NCBI GenBank assembly: GCA_965199845.1
Contig: CBDATZ010000016.1
Location: 50,782-114,781, forward strand
DNA length: 64,000 bases
Origin: Ilyomonas sp965199845
GTDB taxonomy: Bacteria > Bacteroidota > Bacteroidia > Chitinophagales > Chitinophagaceae
Direction: 5' to 3'
Below, piece after piece: positions 51,559 to 59,085 of the stretch. Each line of letters opens with the position of its first letter. The first letter of the stretch is position 1. The position numbers were made by a program, and so were the translations under genes. The notes beneath the pieces are model-generated. The model was given only the letters and a program-made list of their open reading frames with translations, ran no database searches and was not told the DNA's origin.

Positions 51559-52676
51559 TTCCAAACAGGCATCTGCCGGATGCAAAGCTGAAAGAAAACA
51601 AAAGCTGGAATAAGCTATCCTTTTATGAGCAGGCGGAAAAAGACTCCCTAAAGTACAGGGAAGCGGTTAAGAACGACCCCTTCTTTCAGCAGCACAAAGA
51701 CACCTCTTCAGGCGTTACAGGCAGAGATACAGCTTCACCCGCTTACAACCCGCTGCCACCTCGCTATGAAGATGTGAATGAGTATAAAGTGAGCCAAAAG
51801 CTTGCAGAGCTGAATGCCGCTTTAAATAAACCAACAATTGTTGTTAAGCCTGTTGGGATTAATGATGTACCACAAAGAGGGGTAGGTTTTCAACCGCAGG
51901 AAGTTGACCGGCTTGAGCGCCTGTTGCAGTTTATGAATCAGCCTGATTCCGGCACAGACCCCGAAACGCAGCAGTTAAATGGCATGATGGATAAAATCCT
52001 GGAAATACAACATCCTGAAAGAATAAGTGAAAGGTTCCGGCAGGAATCAGAAAAGAATAAAAAGCTTGTTTATCCGGTGGTAACAACACAAAGTAATGGA
52101 ATCGCTTCTCTCTTGCAGAATGATAACATAAGGACAGCTAACAGAAAGAAGATTCAATCACCTAAACAGAATGCTTTTTATTCATTGAATAATGACACCA
52201 CAGCAGAAGGAAAGCAGAATGTAATCAAAGCGGAAATTCAACAAACGCAAACGGTGGTAAGTGGTTCAACCGTAAAGGTAAGTTTAGCAACAGATGTGTA
52301 TGTAAACGGCATCTTAGTTCCAAAAGGCACGTTACTTTATGGTATCGCCTCTCAGAATGGCGAACGTCTGAACGTTGTTATTAGCACTATCCGCTATCAA
52401 AACAATTTGCTGCCAGTTTCCTTGTCGGCATATGACTTAGACGGCTTGGAAGGTATCTACATTCCAGGCTCATTAAGCCGTGATGCAGCCAAGCAAGCGG
52501 GAAGCGAAGCGGTAAGTAATATTGGCATCGCTTCACTTGATCCTTCCTTAGCTGCACAGGCTGCCGGTGCCGGCATCCAGGCAGCCAAATCTCTCATCAA
52601 CAAAAAAGTCAAACAGATCAAAGTAACCATCAAAGCCGGTTACCATGTTTTGCTCAAAGATGATAACCAGAAGTAA
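51559..52676 (+). pseudogene. traM: Conjugative transposon protein TraM, 5'-truncated
   Basis: The frame is open from the MITE end: HLPDAKLKENKSWNKLSFYE, then KDSLKYREAVKNDPFFQQHK, then an ATG at 51774 within the protein. The C-terminal TraM domain is complete: VSGSTVKVSLATDVYVNGIL, VPKGTLLYGIASQNGERLNV and INKKVKQIKVTIKAGYHVLL. TraM is an envelope-spanning component of Bacteroidota conjugation machinery. The N-terminal membrane part is missing, so this copy cannot work alone. traN follows after 17 bp. Confidence 0.85.
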
Positions 52677-52693
52677 TAATTATCAACTAATAA

Positions 52694-53524
52694 ATGAAGA
52701 TCATGAAAAAGAAAATTGTAACAGCACTGTTCAGTGTTGTGTGTTGCCTGCTTCAACAGGCAAGCTCATTTGCTCAATACTTACCCAAAAGCATTGCGCC
52801 GTATCACATGAACGTATGTGCCAATAAAACCAGCAATTTGATTTTTCCAGCCGCAATAAAAAGTGTTGACAGGGGCAGCGCAGCCCTCCTGGCGCAGAAA
52901 GCACCTGGCGTTGAAAACATTTTGCAAGTTAAAGCGGGTGAACAAAGTTTCAGGGAAACAAATCTGACTGTTATTACGGCTGACGGTCAGTTTTACTCTT
53001 TTGCGGTAAGCTATTCTTCTGATCCATCTACACTTAACTACTCTTTCATTGGAGACAGCAGTGATAAAGCTATGATTAAAGATCAGCCACTTGCGGAAGC
53101 TTCCTTCACGACAACATCGAATACGATTAAAAGCAAAACGCATTGGCTACACAAAAGTACTTCTGACGGGAAAGTCAAACTATCCCTGAATAACATGTTC
53201 AGTAAAGATAACCTACTATGGCTGGAGATCAGTATCACTAACAAATCACCTGTTACCTATGCACCGGCTTTTGCCCGGTTCTTTATACGCGATACCGAAA
53301 GGGCCAAGCGCACGGCTGTACAGGAGGTTGGACTAACTCCACTATTTCATACAGATTTTGTGGAAGTAAGAGATGGCAACACACAACTTTATGTATTCGC
53401 TTTCAAACCGTTTACTGTTCAAGGAGGCAAAGAGCTAACCATCCAGGTTGGAGAAGAACAAAGTGGCCGCTCATTAACCCTTCCCCTAAGTCACCGGACG
53501 ATGCAAAGAATAAAATTGCTGTAA
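52694..53524 (+). CDS. traN: Conjugative transposon protein TraN
   Basis: A 276-residue TraN (DUF4138) with a signal peptide (MKKKIVTALFSVVCCLLQQASSFAQ). The family pattern is clear: PYHMNVCANKTSNLIFPAAIKSVDRGS, ENILQVKAGEQSFRETNLTVITADG, FYSFAVSYSSDP and, near the end, FKPFTVQGGKELTIQVGEEQSGRSL. It is a periplasmic or outer-membrane partner of TraM in the mating channel. Full length. The rest of the tra cluster (TraG-TraL) is absent from the window. Confidence 0.9.
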   Translation: MKIMKKKIVTALFSVVCCLLQQASSFAQYLPKSIAPYHMNVCANKTSNLIFPAAIKSVDRGSAALLAQKAPGVENILQVKAGEQSFRETNLTVITADGQFYSFAVSYSSDPSTLNYSFIGDSSDKAMIKDQPLAEASFTTTSNTIKSKTHWLHKSTSDGKVKLSLNNMFSKDNLLWLEISITNKSPVTYAPAFARFFIRDTERAKRTAVQEVGLTPLFHTDFVEVRDGNTQLYVFAFKPFTVQGGKELTIQVGEEQSGRSLTLPLSHRTMQRIKLL

Positions 53525-53556
53525 AACAGAATTATTAATCACATAAAAAGAAAGCC

Positions 53557-54378
53557 ATGAACGGGAAGAATTATGAATACCTCAAAGAGCAATTAAAGAT
53601 GACAGAATTCAGTGAAACACTGAATACCGAGTTGGCAAATAAGATGTCGCAGGGAACACCGGAGTTTCAATTGTCCCAAAAGAACAACTATGGAAAGGAT
53701 ACGGCCATTTCCACACTTCATTTCAAGAAAGGGGAAGGTTCCGACATGTACTTCTTTAACCGCTATGATTTGCAGGTACAGAATGCAAAGGGAGAGAACA
53801 AAGCGGCCCAGACGTTTTACATCAATAAAGGAAGTTCCATTACGCAAAAAGAAGGCTACAACTTACTCGAAGGCCGGGCTGTTCATAAAACACTTACCAA
53901 TAAAGGGAATGAAAAGTACGACGCCTGGGTACAGTTGAATTTTAAAACGACTTCGCAAAATGGCAACTATGAAATAAAGCAGTATCATCAGAATTACGGT
54001 TATGATCTGGATAAGGTATTGGCTAGATACCCAATCAAAGAATTACAACAGGAAGAAAGCAAACAGCAACTCGTCAGGTCGTTGGAAAGAGGAAACCTGC
54101 AAGCAGCCACGTTTGAAATTGGAGGCAAGCAAGAAAAGCTGTTTATCACCGCTAACGTTGCGTTCAAAACACTTACTGCGTACAGCAACACGGGGCAACG
54201 CGTATCATTAAAAGATAGTTTTCAAACGCAGCAGCAGGAAAACAAACCAGAACAAACAGTGACAAAGGAACAAAAGCCGGAGCAGAAGGAACAACAAAAT
54301 GAGAATCGTAAGAGTGTGACTAATGCTGACAAAGACGACAGGCCAGTTCAAAAAAGAAGCCGGAAACAAAAAATGTAA
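53557..54378 (+). CDS. Conserved mobile-element protein
   Basis: A 273-residue soluble protein (MNGKNYEYLKEQLKMTEFSE; TLHFKKGEGSDMYFFNRYDL; ITQKEGYNLLEGRAVHKTL; YDLDKVLARYPIKELQ). Proteins of this kind, related to DUF3945-type genes, are common in Bacteroidota conjugative elements, but no biochemical role is known to me. The tail (QETVTK-like, QKPEQKEQQNENRKS; VQKRSRKQKM) is low-complexity and basic. It lies 32 bp after traN, same operon. Confidence 0.65.
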   Translation: MNGKNYEYLKEQLKMTEFSETLNTELANKMSQGTPEFQLSQKNNYGKDTAISTLHFKKGEGSDMYFFNRYDLQVQNAKGENKAAQTFYINKGSSITQKEGYNLLEGRAVHKTLTNKGNEKYDAWVQLNFKTTSQNGNYEIKQYHQNYGYDLDKVLARYPIKELQQEESKQQLVRSLERGNLQAATFEIGGKQEKLFITANVAFKTLTAYSNTGQRVSLKDSFQTQQQENKPEQTVTKEQKPEQKEQQNENRKSVTNADKDDRPVQKRSRKQKM

Positions 54379-54400
54379 TCATTCATTCAAAAGTTGAAAT

Positions 54401-54688
54401 ATGGTACTTGGAATAGAATTAAAAACGGTGCTACAAAGAATGGGCGATGATAACCGGCTGGGGCCTTCCCACATCAGTTTGTACCTGGCCATTTTGCAGT
54501 ACGCCGAAGAGAACGAATCGGGAAATTCAATTCCGGTGTATAGAACCGAACTGATGCCTCGCGCTAAAATTTCTGCCAGGCAGACATTTGAAAAGAATGT
54601 GTGGGAATTGCACCGGTATGGCTATATTCGATATGTGCCTTCTTACAGCTCATGTTTGAGAAGTCTGATTATGATAGAAATAATATAA
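54401..54688 (+). CDS. Winged-helix-like mobile-element protein, probably truncated
   Basis: A 95-residue protein with GPSHISLYLAILQYAEENES, IPVYRTELMPRAKISARQTF and EKNVWELHRYGYIRYVPSYS. The three-helix plus wing layout suggests DNA binding. Homologous genes near traN-type genes in Bacteroidota elements are usually a little longer, so the C-terminus here (SSCLRSLIMIEII) may be lost. It follows the previous gene by 22 bp. Confidence 0.55.
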   Translation: MVLGIELKTVLQRMGDDNRLGPSHISLYLAILQYAEENESGNSIPVYRTELMPRAKISARQTFEKNVWELHRYGYIRYVPSYSSCLRSLIMIEII

Positions 54689-54744
54689 AGAAAAAAAAGA
54701 GGTGTATAAATAATGAGGAGTAGCACGACAAAGAAAGCAGCAGG

Positions 54745-54926
54745 ATGCTATACATCTTACAAAAAGATACGCTGACATTAAAAGAGGCTTGCCTGTACTT
54801 AGGTCGTTTATGTATAAACTAATTCACAGGCGATTAATAACGCATTATGTGCCCAATGGTAAGCTGAACTATTTTAAAAGAACAAAACTGGACGTATGGG
54901 CATTGAAAAATAAAAGAAGACAGTAG
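54745..54926 (+). pseudogene. Excisionase-type HTH gene with a frameshift
   Basis: The first frame reads LYILQKDTLTLKEACLYLGR, the start of a helix-turn-helix-17 excisionase. After a one-base shift near 54806 another frame continues YKLIHRRLITHYVPNGKLNYF and KRTKLDVWALKNKRRQ to the stop at 54924. Together they make a normal excisionase of about 60 residues. It lies 400 bp from the integrase, the expected place. Confidence 0.75.
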
Positions 54927-55012
54927 AAGAAATACATGAGGAAATGCCCGGCGTCTTTGTATAAAAACAGAGAAAAAGAAACCTCAGATAATCACATTCA
55001 AAGAGGGATAAC

Positions 55013-55044
55013 AATAGAGCCACTGCATTTGTAGTGGCTCTATT
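55013..55044. terminator. 12-bp perfect hairpin
   Basis: AATAGAGCCACT (55013-55024) and AGTGGCTCTATT (55033-55044) enclose GCATTTGT. No long T tract follows, so it is a weak terminator or a structural element between the excisionase remnant and the integrase. Confidence 0.5.
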
Positions 55045-55332
55045 GCTTTGAAAAGCAACAATTTTCATTGTTATTTTGTTGATAAGTAGTATGTTCTATG
55101 CAAAAAACTCAATCATTCCGTTGTATTTTGAGCTTTGAGCCGCCGACAATCAACCCTTCTTTAGTAAAGGATTGACGAAAACATACAATTAACTATCGAA
55201 AACATGCACATAGTGGTAAGAAAGTTATTTTTTCCAAGTTCTCAGATGCCATTTAACATAAAAGAATACACTGATTGAAACACTATAAATATTTTTCATT
55301 AATTCAGGCCCCTTTATGACAATGCCTTTGTC

Positions 55333-56568
55333 TTACTCTTTATAATTTGGTTTTTCGCTAAATTTTTGATGCAGGTGCATCATATCCTGGCTGATTTTAT
55401 GGTCGAGGATTTTTGCATAGTGTTGTGTCGTTCTCAGATTGCGATGTCCCAGCATTTTTGAAACCGTTTCGATAGGGACTCCGTTGCTTAAGGTAACCGT
55501 GGTCGCAAACGTATGTCGGGCGATATGATAAGTAAGTGTTTTATGAATGCCGCAGAGGTCGGCTATCTCCTTTAAATAAGCGTTCATCTTCTGGTTGGTC
55601 AAGACAGGTAAAATGCGCTCTTTGAGGATGCACTCGGGATCATTTTTGTACTTCTCAATGATTGAGAGGGCAGGGGGAAGAAGAGGAATTCTGGCAGGCG
55701 CATCTGTCTTCTTTCTTCTGCTGACAATCCATAATTTATCATCTATGCCAGTTGTAATTTCACTTCGTTTGAGCTTTTCAACATCAGCATAGGCAAGACC
55801 AGAGTAACAGCTAAACACAAAGATATCTCTAACAGCCTCCAATCTCTTGACGGAGAACTGCTTGCTTAAAATTGTCCGCAGTTCACTTTCTGTGAGAGCC
55901 GTTCTGTCCACTTCTTTCTTTGCCATATTAAAACCCATAAAAGGATCACGAAGGAGCCACCCGCTTCGAATGCACTTGTTGACAATCTTCCGAAAGTTGC
56001 TTAAGTACTTCATCGTGGTGTTATGTGCACACTTCCTTTGGCTCTTGAGCCAAAAGGCGTAATCCTCTATAAACGCATAATCAAGATTTTTTATATCCAT
56101 ATCGTCAATTTTGTATTTCCATTGGATGAAGTGTCGTGTATGTTCATAAGAAGTGCGATATCTTTCCAATGTTCCTGGTGCGTATTCTTGGGGAACAAGG
56201 GTTGCCATCTGCTCGTTATGATGAGAGAAAGTTTCTAGTGTCATATGCTTAGGAGTTATGTCTCTTCCTAATAAAGAAGCTTTTAGTGACTCAACCGCAA
56301 CTGGCTTATCCAATTCAATCAGACGACGTTTGGCTTCAAATACCTTCTGCTGTAAGGTGTCGAGATAAGCATTGAACGCTCTTGCTTCATCACCTTTGCC
56401 TATCATTCTGCCAGAGGAAGGATTCCACCGTGAGGGAACACATTTGCGTTTACAACTTACCTCAAAATGTTCGCCGTTTACTGTTATGCGCATGTAGATA
56501 GGTATACCATCATTTGTTTCTACTTTGGGCTTTTTTAAGTAGAAAAACAATCCAAAACTTTTTTCCAT
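55333..56568 (-). CDS. Site-specific tyrosine integrase at tRNA-Ser
   Basis: A 411-residue Bacteroidota-type tyrosine recombinase. An N-terminal arm-binding domain (FGLFFYLKKPKVETNDGIPI) and SAM-like core-binding domain (MDIKNLDYAFIEDYAFWLKS) precede the catalytic part: HIARHTFATTVTLSNGVPIETVSKMLGHRNLRTTQHYAKI with the second Arg, His and the Tyr nucleophile. The first Arg position reads SGLAYADVEKL, without the usual Arg, as in IntDOT-like enzymes. It is intact, lies 262 bp from the 3' end of tRNA-Ser and reads into the element, so it is that element's integrase. Confidence 0.9.
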   Translation of the reverse strand: MEKSFGLFFYLKKPKVETNDGIPIYMRITVNGEHFEVSCKRKCVPSRWNPSSGRMIGKGDEARAFNAYLDTLQQKVFEAKRRLIELDKPVAVESLKASLLGRDITPKHMTLETFSHHNEQMATLVPQEYAPGTLERYRTSYEHTRHFIQWKYKIDDMDIKNLDYAFIEDYAFWLKSQRKCAHNTTMKYLSNFRKIVNKCIRSGWLLRDPFMGFNMAKKEVDRTALTESELRTILSKQFSVKRLEAVRDIFVFSCYSGLAYADVEKLKRSEITTGIDDKLWIVSRRKKTDAPARIPLLPPALSIIEKYKNDPECILKERILPVLTNQKMNAYLKEIADLCGIHKTLTYHIARHTFATTVTLSNGVPIETVSKMLGHRNLRTTQHYAKILDHKISQDMMHLHQKFSEKPNYKE

Positions 56569-56762
56569 AAAAACACTTATTTTTCTGTCCTAAAATTAGG
56601 TTCAGGAACAGCGTTAAAAAATAGTTGCGTTCTTACAAAATGTTAATAGATAGCGAGTTATACAGGTTTAGGTGAGTAAAAGTAAAGTGGAGTAAGTACT
56701 ACACGAATCGCTCACCTTATGAAGTTGTAAAGTGGAGTAAAATGAGGTTAAACAGGAAAGAA

Positions 56763-56794
56763 AAAGCCTGCAAACACTCAGTATTACAGGCTTT
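56763..56794 (-). terminator. Terminator downstream of tRNA-Ser
   Basis: On the minus strand AAAGCCTG and CAGGCTTT form a stem around a 16-nt loop and are followed by TTTCTTTCC. It lies 36 bp after the 3' end of the tRNA, in the right orientation to end its transcript. Confidence 0.6.
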
Positions 56795-56829
56795 CTTTAC
56801 TTAATTTAACCTAACTTATGGATTATCAG

Positions 56830-56914
56830 CGGAGAGTTAGGGATTCGAACCCCAGGACCTGTTACAGTCAACAGTTTTCAAGACTGCCGCAATCGACCAC
56901 TCTGCCAACTCTCC
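56830..56914 (-). tRNA. tRNA-Ser (anticodon UGA)
   Basis: The minus strand folds into a class II tRNA: acceptor GGAGAGT/ACTCTCC with discriminator G, D arm GCAGAGTGGTCGAT, anticodon stem-loop CAGT-CTTGAAA-ACTG with anticodon TGA, a long variable arm (GTTGACTGTAAC) and a T arm CTGGGGTTCGAATCCC. The 3' end faces an integrase gene and is the probable attachment site. No second copy of its 3' end was found in the window. Confidence 0.9.
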
Positions 56915-57059
56915 GGGTGCAAAATAAGAGTGCAGAATGGTATCTTCCAAATATTAATTCTCTTACCAGCTTTTATATACTGTCAGATTTACAAATAAAA
57001 CCGTTGTTAAATAGCAATACAAAGTTGTAGTGCATCTACTTTTGCCATTTATTTGTTTC

Positions 57060-58229
57060 ATGAAGCAACTGCTTTGTTTATTATTTTTCTATTTTGTTTT
57101 TGCAATTACTACAAAAACGGCTGCGCAGGATGCAAACTGTCATGTGCGTATCAGTTTACTTACTTGTGCGCCGGGGCAGGAATTGTATTCAACGTTTGGG
57201 CATACAGCCATACGTATTCAGGATAGTACGGCAGGCACAGACTTAATTTATAATTACGGAACATTCTGGTTTGAAGACCCGCAGTTTTATGTAAAATTCG
57301 TACGTGGTAAATTAGATTATTTTTTATCGGTTGATAAATATCCTGATTTCATGTATGAATATCAATATTTTCAGCGCAGTGTGCAGGAACAGGAATTGAA
57401 TCTGACTTGCCAGGAAAAGCAGCAAATCATTACAGCGCTAACTATCAATATGCAGGATGCAAATCGTATGTACAAATACGATTTTATTTATGATAATTGT
57501 ACCACGCGCGTACGCGACTTAATCTTTAATTCATTGCCCGGCAGCGCAGTTACAAAACAATTGGTTCCTGAAGGCACAACGGCGCGTAATTTAATTCATA
57601 CATATCTTGACAGAGGCGGTGAACCTTGGAGCAAATTGGGCATTGATATTTTGCTCGGCGCGCGCTTAGATAAGCCGGTTGATAACAAAGTCGCTATGTT
57701 TCTGCCCGATTATTTATTGAAAGGAATAGACAGCGCTGTTATTAATAAATCGCAGCCGGTCGTAAAGCAAAAAAGGTTCTTGTTAAACATGCCATCGCCT
57801 GTGCAGGCAACCGGCAATTCTGTTCCGTTAATAGTTTTTACAATCATCTGTGGTTTATTAGCGGTATTGTATTTATCGCCCAATAAACGCGCGCAAGCTA
57901 TCGGCCGTTTTATGGATTCGTTTCTTTTATACCTGACGGGTTTATTGGGATTGCTGCTTCTTTTTATGTGGTGGGGAACCGATCATAAAATGACGAAAGA
58001 CAACTACAATTTATTATGGGCGCTGCCTACCAATATCATCGCCGTGCTGTTCCTGTGGCGCAATCCGGCCTGGTTGCGCAATTATTTTTACCTTGCTTTT
58101 GCAGTTACGGCTATAACCATGATTTTCTGGTTTTGGTTGCCGCAGGAACTCAATATTTCGTTAGCTCCGTTTGTATTGTTAATGCTATATCGGTACGGTA
58201 GTTTGGCGATGAAAAAGAAACGTGTGTGA
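57060..58229 (+). CDS. DUF4105 membrane protein
   Basis: A protein of about 389 residues; the start at 57060 (MKQLLCLLFFYFVFAITTKTAAQ) gives a proper signal peptide. DUF4105 features: VRISLLTCAPGQELYSTFGHTAIRIQD, YNYGTFWFEDPQFYVKFVRGKLDYFL and YDFIYDNCTTRVRDLI, a Cys/His pattern suggestive of a NlpC/P60-like or related hydrolase fold. The C-terminal third holds about five membrane helices. It is coupled to the next gene by a TGATG overlap. Enzymatic role unknown. Confidence 0.85.
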   Translation: MKQLLCLLFFYFVFAITTKTAAQDANCHVRISLLTCAPGQELYSTFGHTAIRIQDSTAGTDLIYNYGTFWFEDPQFYVKFVRGKLDYFLSVDKYPDFMYEYQYFQRSVQEQELNLTCQEKQQIITALTINMQDANRMYKYDFIYDNCTTRVRDLIFNSLPGSAVTKQLVPEGTTARNLIHTYLDRGGEPWSKLGIDILLGARLDKPVDNKVAMFLPDYLLKGIDSAVINKSQPVVKQKRFLLNMPSPVQATGNSVPLIVFTIICGLLAVLYLSPNKRAQAIGRFMDSFLLYLTGLLGLLLLFMWWGTDHKMTKDNYNLLWALPTNIIAVLFLWRNPAWLRNYFYLAFAVTAITMIFWFWLPQELNISLAPFVLLMLYRYGSLAMKKKRV

Positions 58230-59035
58230 TGTACAATTTTACTTATAACAACGCATCCATTTTTTACAAAAAAGAAGGCGCTGGTTTTCCGGTTGTTTTT
58301 CTGCATGGCTTTGCAGAAGACAGCGATGTCTGGCGATTTCAGTCTGATTTTTTAAAGCGATATTTTACTTTATTGATTCCCGATTTGCCGGGCAGCGGGC
58401 AATCGCAAATGCTGGTAAAGACGGATGAAAAAAATATTCTCATATCAGATTATGCAGATTGTATGTATGCTTTGTTATTGCACGAAAACATAGATAAATG
58501 TATTGTGTTAGGACACAGCATGGGCGGTTATATTGCGTTAGCGTTAGCTGAAAAATATCCTGACATCGTAAAAGCATTTGGCTTTGTTCATTCCACTGCA
58601 TTTGCAGATAGCGATGAAAAAAAAGCCGTTCGTTTAAAAGGCATCAATACCATAGAACAATATGGCGGCTCTGCGTTTATAAAAAGTACAACGCCCAATT
58701 TGTTTTCCAAAGAATACAAAACAACAAATGCCGGTGACATTGAATCTTTGACAGAGCGCGGGAAGAACTTTTCAAAAGAAGCTTTGCAGCAATATTATAA
58801 AGCTATGATGCTGCGCGAAGACAAAACACCGGTTTTGCGAAACAGTAAAGTGCCGGTTTTATTTATTATAGGCAAACAAGATAATGCGGCACCGTTGGCA
58901 GACCTTTTACAGCAGGCGTATCTGCCATCTATTTCTTACATTTATGTCCTTGAAAAAACAGGACACATGGGTATGTGGGAAGCTTCTGACGATGTAAACA
59001 AGCATTTGCTGCAATTCATACAAGATATAAGCTGA
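58229..59035 (+). CDS. Alpha/beta hydrolase
   Basis: A 268-residue cytoplasmic alpha/beta hydrolase: oxyanion strand FPVVFLHGFAEDSDVW, LIPDLPGSGQS, nucleophile elbow GHSMGGYIALALAEKYP, acid strand VLFIIGKQDNAAP and catalytic His in EKTGHMGMWE. The ATG at 58229 overlaps the previous stop (TGATG). Substrate not predictable; esterases and lactonases share these motifs. Confidence 0.9.
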   Translation: MYNFTYNNASIFYKKEGAGFPVVFLHGFAEDSDVWRFQSDFLKRYFTLLIPDLPGSGQSQMLVKTDEKNILISDYADCMYALLLHENIDKCIVLGHSMGGYIALALAEKYPDIVKAFGFVHSTAFADSDEKKAVRLKGINTIEQYGGSAFIKSTTPNLFSKEYKTTNAGDIESLTERGKNFSKEALQQYYKAMMLREDKTPVLRNSKVPVLFIIGKQDNAAPLADLLQQAYLPSISYIYVLEKTGHMGMWEASDDVNKHLLQFIQDIS

Positions 59036-59085
59036 GCAATACGTTTTGATAGAAGTTTCTATTCATCTTATTACTTTGAACAGCA

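Noticed and set aside
59044..59078. TTTTG...TTACTTTG as promoter of the PKD protein
   Set aside because: The -7-like box would sit only 8 bp before the ATG, leaving no room for a leader, and its second base is off consensus.
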